The notes beneath the pieces were generated by a model. That model had not been told where the DNA came from. It worked only from the letters and a program-made list of their open reading frames with translations, and did not search any database. The translations under genes were made by a program, and so were the position numbers. From Emiliania huxleyi CCMP1516 (taxonomy: Eukaryota > Haptophyta > Isochrysidales > Noelaerhabdaceae): 64,000 bases of DNA. Where the stretch lies: assembly GCF_000372725.1 (NCBI RefSeq), contig NW_005196456.1, positions 240,162 to 304,161 of the forward strand, given 5' to 3'. This document shows, piece after piece, positions 47,237-58,047 of this stretch (positions are counted from its first letter, which is position 1; the number at the start of each line of letters is the position of its first letter).

Positions 47237-50200
47237 ATGGGGGGAGCGAAAACAGCATACCTCATCGCCTACAACGCCGGCTGCATGGCCGGCTGGGCGT
47301 ACGCCCTCTACCTTGCCCTCACCGCCCTCGCTGACGGCGGCGCGCTCTCCAGCACGTGGGCCACGATGGGCACGGCGATCATCCTCTCGCAGTCGGCCAT
47401 GGCTCTCGAGATGGTCCACGCGGCGACGGGGATGGTGCGCTCGCCGGTGATGACCACCGTGATGCAGGTGCTCTCGCGCCTCCAGTTCCTCGTCTGGATC
47501 CCGCTCGCTCCCACGTCGGCGAGCCAGTGGGGCTGCGGCATGATGGCCATCTCATGGGCGCTGGTCGAGGTGCCGCGGTACGCCTTCTACCTCAACAACC
47601 TGGTCGGGCCGGGCGGGCAGACGGGCACCCTCTACCCCATCTTCTGGCTCCGCTACTCCCTCTTTGCCATCCTCTACCCGACCGGCATCACCGGGGAGGT
47701 GCCTTCCTTCTCCTCGCCCTGAATTGATCAGATGAATGGAAACGCCTGTCCCGCTGAGAGTGTTACTGCTGAGTGGAAGGTCCTCACCCTCCTCGCCTGC
47801 CTCGCCGATCCGTCCTTCGCGTCGGCCCTTGGCGGCTTCGCGCCGCTGCTCATCAAGGCGAGACACTTCCGAGACATGTCCGAGACACGTCCGAGACACG
47901 TCCGAGACACGTCCGAGACACTTGATGAACGAGGAGCTCACCGACCGATGAGCTCGTCCACAGGCGATGCTCGTGCTCTACGTCCCGGCGTCGCCCTTCA
48001 TGTACATGAACATGGTCAAGAACCGCAAGGGCGCGCCATCCAGCCGCGCGACCCAGAGGCGATGCCCGTGCGCAAGCCATTCATCCGCTGATTGAGCCCA
48101 TCGCCAGGTGCCTTCAAGAAGCGGTTCGCAAAGCCGCCGCCGCCGCCAAAGGCGCCGGTGGGGGCCGAGTTCCCCGAGGACAGCAAGGGCGGCCGCTCGA
48201 CTTCGGAGGTGCTCGAGAAGGTACTTGGGCGCGCGGTGTTTCTTTCTTTGAGCGGCCGCGTTTCTTCTTTAGGCGGGCTAGACGGCGCTCGCGGCAGCCA
48301 CATTCATTGACCATTCACGATTTAATGAATCGGTCGTTAGGCGGGCAAGAAGGCGTTCGCGGCAGCCATCGGCGGCAGCGGCGTCGGCGAGGCGGAGGCG
48401 GCGGCGGCAAAGTGCGCCGGCGAGAGGAGCTGGCGCTTCGGGTGCGGCGGCCCACAGAGCATTAAGGAGCCCCGAGATTGTCCGAGATGTCCCGAGAGTG
48501 TGTCCGAGAGTGTCGATGACCCCCACAGCAGGAGCCCGGTCGGTGGTCGGGCGGCGGCGGAACCGGACCACGCTCTCTCGCCCGCACCCCTCCTCCCACC
48601 CCTCCCCCCCTCCCCCTCCTCCCCCCTCGCCCCCCCTCCCCCCCTCCCCCTCCTCCCCCCCCCTCCCCCTCCTCCCACCCCCCTGCCCCTCCCCGCCCAG
48701 GTACAATAAGCACATCACCAAGCTCGTCCGCCTCTCGTGCGAGTCGCCCGCCGCCGGCCTCGGCTCGGCGAAGGCACGCCCGCCGCGCCGCGCGAGGCGG
48801 AGGCCGAGCCGAGGTCGAGGCCGAGGTCGAGAGTGGTCCACATGGTCTAGGCGGGGCTGGGGTGGATGTACGAGAACATGGTGTACCACTCCCCGGACCA
48901 GACGCTGCGCGGCCCCTTCGGAGCAACCGTCGACAAGGTGACCGGCTCGTTCGAGACGGGCGCGGTGCGCGGCGGCAAGCGGCCTCCCCCGCCGGGCTAC
49001 CGGGTGCCATACGACGCTGGGTGGCACCCGTCGCGGCCGCGCCCTCCGCCGACCGGCCCTTCGGACTGCCTGAGCGGCAAGGCGCTCAAGGCGCAGGCGG
49101 CGGAGTGGGCGGCGGGCGGCATCATCGAGCCGGACGCGGCGGAGGCGCTCTGCTGGCTCTCCGACCACTTTGACAAAGGCGAGAGCCTGCAGGACGTGTA
49201 CGTCGTGATGATCGGCGCCGGCTCGGCGATGGGGCCCTTCCCAAAGCTGATGGAGATGGGCGCGACGGTCGTCGCCATCGACATCCCCGGCGCGTGGGGC
49301 AAGGGCGGCCCGCGCCCTGCCTCCGCTGTGTGGAGGCGCCTCTGCGACACGGCGCGCGAGGCTCGGCGACACTCGCCCGTCCTGCCGGCGCTCCTCCTCG
49401 GCAGGTTCGTGGAGCCTCCCTGCAGGCGCGAGGCTCGGCGGGCTCGCTCGTCTTCCCGCTCTCCAAGCCGCAGTCGCAGTGCGCCACCGACGAGGAGCTC
49501 TATGAGGCCGCCGGCTGCGACCTGATGAAGCAACCTGGCGAGATCGCAAACTGGCTCTGCGAGTGGCAGAAGACCCTGCCCGACAGCGCAAAGGCGACGA
49601 GAGAGCTGCACACGACCACTCGTTGATGCCCCCCCGCCCAGTCAGCAGCGAACTCATCGACAGGTGATGATCGGCAACTACACCTACCTCGACGGCGAAC
49701 CTGCAGCCGAGACGCAGCCGAGATGCAGCCGAGATGCAGCTACCCGAACCCACACACCACGACACGCCCACGACACGCCCGCGACACGCCGTCTCTTTAC
49801 ACCCTGAAGCCCGCTCTCTCCTCCTGAAGCCCGCCGCCGGCCGCGCACTGTGATCGAGCATTCCCTGCCGTTTCCTCAGGCGAGCTCCACGTCAAGCTGG
49901 CGCTCTGCGCAGACCACTGCACCCAGCGGTGATCATGAAACAGTAGTCAATACGTACTCACTGCTATAGGCGCTCTGCGCGGACCACTGCACCCAGCGGT
50001 GATCATGAAACAGTAGTCGATACGTACTCACTGCTATAGGCGCTCTGCGCGGACTACTGCATCCGGCGGCTCCGCGCCGCACGCCCCGCCACCGGCGTCG
50101 CCTCACACTCGTCACCCAGGGGATCAACACGTCTCGGTGCTTTCCGAGACCCTTCCGAGACACTTCCCATAGGCGTCGCGTTCCTGTGCACGCCCACCGA

Positions 50201-51763
50201 CATCCACGTCTGCACCGACGCGTCCGACAGAGCGGCGCGCGGCTGTTTGAGATTGACACGAGATGACGCGAGATCGCATGAGATCGCGCGAGGTTGCGCG
50301 AGGTGACGCGAGATCGCTCACGAGATCACCCGAGATCACCCGAGATCGGCGCCTCTCAGGCGCGCGACAACTACGGCTCCGGCTTCGGATCGTTCGGGCT
50401 CGAGAAGCTCGCCAACGCGCTTTCGGGCGGCAAGCTGCTCATCCCCAACTTCAACGCGCCGGTGGAGGCGCAGGCGCGCCTACCCCCCCCCCCCCCCGGA
50501 ACCCGCTTCCAAGACACTCCCGCCGCCGTACTGCAGCGCACGCACACGCTCGTTCACTCACACGCTCGTTCACTCACACGCACGCACGCACGCACGCACA
50601 CGCACCCCGCCCGGTCGACCCACCCGCCACCGGCTTCCGTGCCGACGCGACGCGCAGGGCGGCAAGCTCATCAAGTACGTTGACGGGCTGGCGGTGGCGC
50701 AGGTACTTGACACCGGCTCGCCTTCCGCTGCACACCTCCCCCCCCCCCCCCCTCCCCCTCCCCCCCTTCCTCTCCGCACCCCCCCCCTCCTCCCGCAGGG
50801 GCCGAACTATGCGCTGGCCAAGCGGATGCAGCACTGGCGCGCGATGATCGAGTTCGAGAGCGGCACCGCCGCCCTCTCCCGCGCCGCGGCTGTGAACGGC
50901 GTCGCTTCACGCCGGCGCTTGTGAACAGGCGCCGTCGTCTCGTCCAGTGTCGCGCCGTCGACCGCCACGATCAGCGTCCTCTCGAACAAGACCTTCGCTT
51001 GGGCGTACGGAGGCGCGCCCCACCCCCGCTTCAAGCACCCGTGTCCTGTCTATGAGTATCCGGGGGGAAACAACCCTCTCTACTTCCCCTGCTTGGCCCA
51101 AACCTATGCACGATTGAGCATCGACAGCGCGTCGCGACGCCATCCCGTTCGCTAACTCGTGTCAGCGGCGCAGGCATGCCTTACTTCAAGTACGAGATCT
51201 TCAAGCAGGAGACGACCAACGCCGTGATGGTCCGCCACGCCCCTTTCCCACCCCCCCCTCCCTCCTAGTCATCAAAACCTTGCTCCCCCCCCCCCCCCTC
51301 ACAGGCGGCGCTGCTCATGCACGACATCCTCAACTTAAAGGGGCCAAAGAACCCCGCCAACCGCAAGCAGTTCCGCCTCTCCAACCCAATCGAGCTCTTC
51401 TCGACGCAGGCTCCTCTCGGCTCGCCTCGGCTCCTCTCGGCTCCTCTCGGCTCCTCTCGGCTCCTCTCGGCTCCTCTCGGCTCCTCTCGTTCTCGTCTCC
51501 GACCCAATCAAGCTCCTCTCGACGCAGGCCGTCCACGGAGGCCTATGGCGCTCCCCCTACAAGGCGAGGGGCCCGCCACCCCTTGCGCCACCGCCTCGTG
51601 CGTGTGGGGACGCCCACCTCGCCTCCTCTGACCTTGCTCTGTCTTTGCTCGCCAGGCGGACTCGCTCGGCGAGGTCTCGGCCCTCATCTACTTTGCAGGA
51701 CTCGCGCGGCCCTACCTCCTTGCCGCCGGCGCCGCGGCGGCCGCCGCCGCGGCGTTCATGTGA
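47237..51763 (+). CDS. Fusion of 3-hydroxyacyl-CoA dehydratase (HACD/PTPLA) with a Rossmann-type domain
   Basis: Twenty exons keep frame (780 residues): 47237-47698, 47780-47857, 47964-48030, 48108-48220, 48341-48441, 48701-48773, 48851-49351, 49426-49593, 49664-49694, 49880-49899, 50040-50094, 50173-50234, 50360-50473, 50658-50702, 50799-50862, 50929-51012, 51174-51229, 51305-51409, 51528-51563 and 51656-51763. Residues 1-220 are an HACD: YNAGCMAGWAYALYL, LEMVHAATGMVRS, LVEVPRYAFY with the Tyr and Glu expected at the active site, WLRYSLFAILYPTGITGE. HACDs dehydrate 3-hydroxyacyl-CoA in ER very-long-chain fatty acid elongation. Then a basic Pro-rich linker leads into about 500 further residues with a nucleotide-binding-like MIGAGSAMG plus VVAIDIPG, then SLVFPLSKPQSQ, CTPTDIHVCTDAS, NYGSGFG and KTFAWAYGGMPYFKYEIF. 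That part is not a family I recognise. A hydrophobic Ala-rich end may be a membrane anchor. Confidence 0.75.
49900..50039 (+). repeat. Intron made of two 70-nt tandem units
   Basis: Units 49900-49969 and 49970-50039 differ at two or three bases. Each starts gcgctctgcgc and ends ctgctatag, so each could itself be a GC-AG intron, and the next exon (50040) begins with the same 11 bases. Confidence 0.9.
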
Positions 51764-52944
51764 GGACGCCGCTCGCATGGAGGCTGCTGCGGTGGGCAGC
51801 CGCGACACGAGAGGTGGAGCGCGGCGATAAAAGGAACACGTCGTCTTCCGGCGCCGTGCTCGCTGCTCGGCCACATGAAGTGAATACGGCACTCACTCCC
51901 ACAAACACAACTTTCTCTGCATGCTAAAGAGAGAGAGAGAGAGAGAACAGAGAGCACATGTGCATCTGCCGATTCGATTGTTGTCGATCTTGTGTGTGTA
52001 GATCTAAGATCTCGGCACATATCCTTGTCTGCCCTAAAAAACTAAAAAGAAAAGCGAGGGCGGATTATACATTTTTTCCACACACACACACACACACACA
52101 CAAATCAAAATCCGTAGTCGGTAGTGCGTGACGAACAAGTGCGCGCTTGCGCACAGCGCTCAGCGGTGACACTCTGTACGTGGCTGGGTTCACAGCGATT
52201 GTAGGAAAATGACGGGACCACTTGACGGTCGCGGCCTTCCGACTCGCTTGGGTTGTCTGTTTTCTTTCTTTCTTTTTTTCCGACTCGCGCCTCCGCCTCA
52301 CTGGCACTATTGTAGCCCTGGCCGGTGCGCGTGCAGAGTTGAAGTTCCGGAGTAAAAATTCGAACGCGTTCTCTCACGGTGACCAAGAAATGTCCACCTC
52401 AGAGGCACCTCCGGAGGCAGGCCGCCGCACGCCGGCGACACAGCTCCAGCTGTCGAGCTGACCCGCAGCTCCTCTCAGAGCGGGAACTGTGACGAAAGTT
52501 GACTGAGGCGGGTGTCAGGAACCATCATACGGATCACATGGTGGCTCTCTCATGACGGGAGACCGCCCGACCACTCCTGGGTGGCACTGCCACCGGTGTC
52601 GCTCGACGTCCTGTCGACAGCGTGCCGACAGCGACACAGACCATGTGGGACGCGTCGAGTATCGACCTCTACTGCTTACCCAGCCTTCGACTGTATCCTG
52701 GCTGTGGCCCCACACCCACTGGTGTCCATCTCAGAGACCGCAGGAGGTCATGAGGGTCGATGGGAGTGCCAACCCCACAATGCCTAAAAACCCAGCCCAG
52801 TACGCGCGGTACGGCTCTATGCAGAGTACAGTGCGACTGCGAGCGCCGAGGCTGTCGGCGAAACAGCCGTACGTTGTGTACTCTCAATCATATGGATATA
52901 CGTATTGTCGCTTCCACACCTCCACCTAATGCGTACAACCTTCC
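51764..52944. other. Intergenic between convergent genes
   Basis: No gene recognised. Short GA run (51927-51947) and CA run (52080-52103). Open frames in 52500-52930 occur in several frames at once and lack family resemblance. Confidence 0.45.
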
Positions 52945-54195
52945 TCACTCGGCGCATGCCAGGAAGCCATTTTGCAGCGCCTCTGCGTCCAAATCACGGC
53001 CAATAAACACGATCCTGCTCTCCAGTGCCTCCTCTGCTGCATACGTTCCAATGACATCGCCCTCGAAGCTACCGTGGATGCCCTGAAAGCAGAGCTTCTC
53101 ATACAGCGCCGCTCGTGGTGTCTGCCCCGCGCCTCTGTTAGTGGCGACGATCCCCTTCATACGGAGAATGTCGTCGCCGTGCTCCTGTAGGTGTTTGCCA
53201 AGGAACTGGCTGAGCGCGTCGTAGTTCATGCCTCCTCGGTGCGTTACAGATATCGACATGACGTCGGTGCCGTGGTGGTGCCCACCGTGCCCGTGTGAAT
53301 GTCCGTGCCCGTGTGAGTGCCCGTGCCCGTGATAGTGGCTTTTGTGGCCGTGGCCGTGCTGCTCCTCGGTCGTCCCGTTGTCAGACAGCAGCGCCTCGGG
53401 CAGCCTGTCCAGCGAGAAGGCATCGACGTCGAGGATCGACGACAGCGGCACGTCACCAAATCGTGACGTCCGTTTCAACTTGGCGTGCGGGTTGATCCTC
53501 CGCAGCGTGGCCTCGGTCTCCTCCAGCTCCCGCGCATCCGTGACGAGGTCCGTCTTGTTCAGCAGCAGCACGTCCGCAAACGCCACCTGCTCGACGCTCT
53601 CCTGGGTGTCGTCCCGCTGCAGGTGGGCCGGTCCGTGCAGGGCGTCGAACACGGTGATCATCGCGTCCACCCGGGTCATCCAGGAGGCGGGGGTGCCGTG
53701 GATGAAGGCCTGCACGACTGGCGACGGCCGGGCGAGCCCCGTCGTCTCGACCAGGATGCGATCGAGGCGCCCGTGCTCGGCCTGGCCGAGCCAGAGCCGC
53801 TCCAGCACCGGCGTGATGTCGCTCTTCACGGTGCAGCAGATGCAGCCGTTGTTGAGGAGGATCTCGTCGCCGGATGACGAGGAGAAGTGCTCGGCGGTGA
53901 GCGCGTCGTCTATGCCCACGGCGCCGAACTCGTTCTGGATTATTGCGACGCGGCCGAGGTCGTGGTTCTCGGCCAGGACGCGGTTCAGCAGCGTTGTCTT
54001 GCCACTGCCGAGGAAGCCGGTGATGAGCGTGACGGGGATGCGGTCCTCCGGCGCCGGCTGCACGTTCAGAGGCGGGCAAGAGCGGTGCCGGTGCCGGCGC
54101 TCGTCGACCGAAGAGGAAAAAGCCGCCGCGAAGGACACCGACGGGGCGTAGCGTACGGCAGAGGCGGACAAGGGCCTCCTGCCGGCCGCCAGCAT
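52945..54195 (-). CDS. CobW/COG0523 G3E GTPase, ZNG1-like zinc metallochaperone
   Basis: Single exon, 416 residues, ATG at 54195. COG0523 GTPases deliver metals to target enzymes; ZNG1 hands zinc to methionine aminopeptidase. Visible: Walker A GFLGSGKTT at 60-68, the metal-binding CxCC motif (CICC, 118-121), ETTGLARPSPV (switch/Walker B region), NKTD for guanine specificity, a His-Gly-rich metal-binding loop (about 285-325), and a C-terminal CobW_C domain ending in FIGRDLDAEAL. The first 40 residues (MLAAGRRPLSASAV, Ser/Ala/Arg-rich) look like a mitochondrial or plastid leader. It is divergent from the sugar-dehydrogenase-like piece. The metal could be Zn or Co; sequence alone does not decide. 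Confidence 0.85.
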   Translation of the reverse strand: MLAAGRRPLSASAVRYAPSVSFAAAFSSSVDERRHRHRSCPPLNVQPAPEDRIPVTLITGFLGSGKTTLLNRVLAENHDLGRVAIIQNEFGAVGIDDALTAEHFSSSSGDEILLNNGCICCTVKSDITPVLERLWLGQAEHGRLDRILVETTGLARPSPVVQAFIHGTPASWMTRVDAMITVFDALHGPAHLQRDDTQESVEQVAFADVLLLNKTDLVTDARELEETEATLRRINPHAKLKRTSRFGDVPLSSILDVDAFSLDRLPEALLSDNGTTEEQHGHGHKSHYHGHGHSHGHGHSHGHGGHHHGTDVMSISVTHRGGMNYDALSQFLGKHLQEHGDDILRMKGIVATNRGAGQTPRAALYEKLCFQGIHGSFEGDVIGTYAAEEALESRIVFIGRDLDAEALQNGFLACAE

Positions 54196-54505
54196 CCCGC
54201 CAGGAGGGGGAACGTGCCCGGCGTGACCGTGAGCTTTTTACTTGCGACCATCCGGAAAAAGAGAGCCGGCGGGGCGGCGTGGTGGCGGGCGCAATGCGCC
54301 AAGGGGGACATCGCGCCCGGACGGGCACGAGCTGTGCTGCCTCTGCGGGCGGGGAGCGGCAGCGTGCGCGTCGACTCGGGGGGCGGGCCGCGCGTGCGGG
54401 TACTCCTTCGGGGTGTACCAGTGGAGCTGTGCGAGGCGCCCCTCCTCTTCACCACCGGTTTGCTTGACGGGGGGGTGCCTGGTTTGCGCCAGGCTTACGT
54501 CGCGC

Positions 54506-54874
54506 ATGGCATGTGCGGCGGGCTTTGCGGAGGTTGGGGCTGCCGCGAGGCGCGCGGCGAGGGCGAGGGCGAGGGCGAGAGTGGTGCCCGGTGGGACACA
54601 CGCGGTCGTCTCTGTCGGTGCCGACTGCAACTGGGATCCGGGCTGCGCCAACGATGGGCAGGGAGATCTGCAAACGACGCTGGTGTACGTCGATCTCGAG
54701 AGCGGGGAGGTGACGATCGCGGCCCGCGGCATCCGCAACGCCATCGGCCTCTTTTTCGACCCGTTGGGAAACCTTCTCTTCACGTCATTCGGCTCCGACT
54801 GGGCCGCGGGGATACCGGGGGCGACGTCGCACAACAACGTGCCCGAGGATGTGGTGGAGGTGCTGCGGCGATAA
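54506..54874 (+). pseudogene. Fragment of a PQQ-type sugar (sorbosone) dehydrogenase-like protein
   Basis: First in-frame ATG at 54506; 122 residues. From 54591 on it matches the propeller of soluble glucose/sorbosone dehydrogenases: THAVVSVGADCNWDPGC, then VYVDLESGEVTIAARGIRNAIGLFFDP and GNLLFTSFGSDW. The frame stops at 54872-54874 just after EDVVEVLRR, where family members continue; protein-like sequence resumes in another frame (DNFTSVIVATG at 54873-54907). No propeller strands are seen upstream of 54591. It could be a degraded copy or one exon of a gene with unrecognised introns; I lean towards a broken gene. It shares an upstream region with the CobW gene. Confidence 0.45.
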
Positions 54875-54888
54875 CTTCACATCGGTAA

Positions 54889-55231
54889 TTGTGGCCACTG
54901 GCCCGCCGCACATTCCGACCGCATCCCAGGTGGAGTGTTGGCTGTTGCCTTGTGCGTTGTGGTGTGTCGGGGCGTCGGGGCGCGCGAAACGGGGTATGTG
55001 GCTTTTGTGAGGGGCGCGAGGCGATCTGGGAACATGCCTGGCGGAGGAAGGCCTAATTACATCTCGCTCAAACTTCCACATTAGCACTCAGAGTTCTCAG
55101 TCTCCGCTCTCTCGAAGACTCGAACGCAGAGGCACGTCGCCGGACACACACCTGTCACCTCCTCCACCTCTCTCAGAGCGATCCCTACCGTACAGCTGTG
55201 TAGCCTATTGCAATACCGCGTCGTCCCGCTC
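54889..55231. other. Intergenic, no gene recognised
   Basis: Nothing beyond possible remnants of the sugar-dehydrogenase-like frame. Confidence 0.4.
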
Positions 55232-55810
55232 TCAGCGCATGAGAGGTAGGCTGCTCGAGTGGCATCGGTGCCGGCGCACCATGATCTCGCTCCCTCCCGC
55301 TGAGGTGGCCGAGCGCACGGCAATGATCTCTCGGCCTGGCCTGGCACTCTTCATCGGAGCGGCGAGACGAGTGCGGAATGGCTTCGCGGGTGGAGAGATA
55401 TGCAGCACAGGTGATTGTTGAATCGGCAGCGGGGTCCCGGGCCGTGAGGACGCCAGGGCTGTGCCCGGTCCCTGTCTGAGGTCGAGGAGCGCTGCGGCGG
55501 CGAGCACCCTCGGGGACGGAGAGGGAGATTCCGCTACCGCCGCCGGCTGCGCTGCCGCCACCGGTGGCGTCGCCACCGCTGGGTCGCGAGCAGCACAAGC
55601 CGCATCAGGGGCTTGAGCATCTGGAGAAGATGCATCGGTCGCGGCGGTGAGTGGCCTCGGCAGCTTCTGTGACAGCCTGCGAGCCTTCACCGTCAAGTCC
55701 CAGAGGTAGAACCACGACCGGGCTTGGCAGCGCGTGCACACCTGTGGTGGCGGCAGAGGCTGGTGTGCATGCACACCTGTGGGAGCGCCGCAGCGGCAGA
55801 GGCTGGCCAT
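55232..55810 (-). CDS. Hypothetical protein with an N-terminal Cys cluster
   Basis: ATG at 55810, 192 residues, no intron needed. The N-terminus has CRC and, 20 residues on, CTRC, which could bind a zinc ion; then WFYLWDLTVKARR. The rest is Ala/Pro/Ser-rich and probably disordered. No known family is recognised and the frame may be chance in GC-rich DNA. Confidence 0.3.
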   Translation of the reverse strand: MASLCRCGAPTGVHAHQPLPPPQVCTRCQARSWFYLWDLTVKARRLSQKLPRPLTAATDASSPDAQAPDAACAARDPAVATPPVAAAQPAAVAESPSPSPRVLAAAALLDLRQGPGTALASSRPGTPLPIQQSPVLHISPPAKPFRTRLAAPMKSARPGREIIAVRSATSAGGSEIMVRRHRCHSSSLPLMR

Positions 55811-56185
55811 GAGAACCAACGGAGGTGGTGCTCAAGCAAGGGGTACAAGCACAAGGTCCATCGGCCTCTATGAATTACGGCGCTTCCGTCGGCTTATTTC
55901 GGCGTGAAATGCTTGGCCCCACCTCTGATAGGTTGTCTGGCGCGGCGCGGACGAAGAAATTTAGGGAGGGACATTCAACCCATTTCACAGCAACTGGCAG
56001 GCACATTTCACAGCAACTGGCAGGCAGGCAAAATCCAAAAGAAAAATGGTGGCGAATTCGGCGTTGTGACGCTACTCGAGTAAACCAGAGAGACTAAGAC
56101 TCTAGAAGACTCTCTAAACCTCAGGCCTCGCTGACAGAGATAGATAGAGAGCACGGCAGCTCAGTTCTGCTGTCTTCATGTCGGC
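55811..56185. other. Intergenic, 3' flank of the bestrophin-like gene
   Basis: A short tandem (cacatttcacagcaactggcagg, twice at about 55978-56023) is present; no gene. Confidence 0.4.
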
Positions 56186-57696
56186 TCACTCTGCCTGCGC
56201 CACGAGCGCGTCCTCGGCGGAGCTGGCGATGACGTGCGCCATCTGGAACATCGGCAGGATGTCGAACGGCTGCTCGACCTGCACGCCGAGCTCCTCGATG
56301 CCGACGTAGATGTACGACGTGGCGGCGACGTAAAAGAGGACCAACGGCGGCGAGAGCTGCCCCACCAGCACCACCGGCAGCGTGAGCAGCCAGAGCGCCA
56401 GTGAGCGGACGACGTGCCGAGACATGGTCGGCGGGATCGGGCTCGCAAACAGGCGCTCGCCTAAAGGAGCAGAGAGGGTGCGACTCCAAAAAGAGAAAGC
56501 TGCGAACGGGGCGCGCGTAGAAGCTCGCCTAGCGCGCGATAAGCCGCGATTCAAGGAGAGGAAAGCTGCGAGCGGGGATGGGCGCGCGAGGAGGCGCTCG
56601 CAGCCGCCGACGACGAGGTCGAGCTGGCGCAGGTCGTCCTCGAGCTTGTAGTGCATAGAAAGACGGCTGTGGATGCAGAAGAAAGACAGCTGGGGGTCGT
56701 CGTCCTCGAGCTTGGTGCACATGCGCCGGCACGCGGCCACGCTCGTACTCGGCATACACGGTGCGCCGCATGCAGCCGATGAGCTCGACGGGAACGTTGC
56801 GCCGCGAGGCAAGCCAATCCGCCTCTGCGGCGGGCAGCACCGCGCCCAGTACGTCCGCCACCTCGTCGCCCTCGCGCAGCCTCGCCTTGAGCACCCAACC
56901 GAACGCGGCGCAGTACCTGCCCAGCTGCACCGACGCCGCGCTCGGCGGCAGCCGCTCTCCTCGCCGCGTGTCGAGGACGGTGGAGACACCCTGCATCAGC
57001 TCGCGTACGAGGTAGATGGCCTTGCCCCAGAGAGCTCGCGCCTCGGCCAGCCGCTGGTACGAGTTGTTTGTCCTAAAGACGAGCAGCAGCCCGATCGCGG
57101 TGCCTTGCAGCGTGAGCCCGACGGGAGTCACCTGAGCAGGCGTTATCAAGGCGTCACTGGGCTGCTCCCGGCTAAATACCCAACTAACTTCGGCCAATCT
57201 CGGTGGCGTGCCTTGAGCAGGCCGCCTCGGGAGGCGCTCCAGAGGCGCGACCTGCTGTGGAGAACCAGGAAGATGGTCGCCCACCCCACGGCGGAGGCGA
57301 CGCACGGCACCACGGCCCGAAAGATCGTGGAGCGGCCCCATGTCGTGAGCGTCTGCACCCACCGCATCGCCGTCGGCTGGCCAGTGTATTGTTCCCACGT
57401 CCGGTGCGTGAAGAGTCGGCGGAAGGACGGCTCTTGGCAGGAGTTTCCTCCCCGTCCGCGCGGCGAGAGCTTGCGAGCCAGCGACGGGGAAGGCCGGTCC
57501 TCCGTCCTGAGCGCTCTCAGCGAGTCGAGCGCCCGCCGGAACGACTCAAGGTCGCCGCGCTCTCGCGGCTCATGCGGCGAGCTCTCCCAGGCGGTGGCAG
57601 CAGGGAAGGCGCAGCGAATCGGCTGGCATCTGGAGCGAGAGACCAAGGGGAGAGAGACAGAGACCAACACAAGAACCGCACCATCGAAAAAAAGAA
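56186..57696 (-). CDS. Bestrophin-like (UPF0187) anion channel
   Basis: Exons: 5' part to 57212, then 57131-56712, 56644-56605 and 56460-56186; introns are 80, 67 and 144 nt, all GC-AG, the last three exons frame-consistent. Bestrophins are pentameric chloride/bicarbonate channels; algal ones act in thylakoids and carbon-concentrating mechanisms. Signatures: THRTWEQYTGQPTAMRW, GLLLVFRTNNSYQRLAEAR followed by ALWGKAI, RRTVYAEYERGR, SPIPPTMSRHVVRSLALW and YVGIEELGVQVEQPFDILP. The 5' end is unresolved: the open frame begins with GTG at 57670 with a stop upstream, while an ATG at 57696 in another frame encodes MVRFLCWSLSLSPW, a good signal peptide that a short intron could join. If so, targeting to a secondary plastid is likely. 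Confidence 0.7.
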
Positions 57697-57852
57697 AAAT
57701 ACACGTTCAAGAAGAAGCGAGCCCACGATAGCGATTGTGGGGACTACATGATCCGTACGTGAGGGGTGGAGGGGCCCGTCCTATAAAGGTGTCGCGTCGT
57801 TCGTTGCGACGACGTTGGTCCGGATGCCGCTCCTAATCAGCCTGGGTCACTC

Positions 57853-58047
57853 ATGGCTGCAGGATTTCAACACCCAGAATGCAATATTGGGCACGCAGAG
57901 GTGTATCTGCACAACGACGACGTTCGCGATCTCGATCTTCAACAGATAGAGTTTAAACGGTTGCATCTCCAGCATACAAAGGTCGTAATTCCAAACACAA
58001 GATTCGCATCGCGACTTGCGTTCGTCGAATTCCGTTCGTCGTGTTAG
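57853..58047 (+). CDS. Possible small protein in an AT-rich stretch
   Basis: ATG at 57853, 64 residues (MAAGFQHPECNIGHAE, then VVIPNTRFASRLAFVEF). A tataaag box lies 70 bp upstream at 57783. The segment is less GC-rich than its surroundings. No family is recognised; chance is possible. Confidence 0.2.
   Translation: MAAGFQHPECNIGHAEVYLHNDDVRDLDLQQIEFKRLHLQHTKVVIPNTRFASRLAFVEFRSSC

Noticed and set aside
48500..48709. Proline-rich protein frames in a C-rich tract
   Set aside because: The tract is the polypyrimidine end of intron 5 of the dehydratase-fusion gene.
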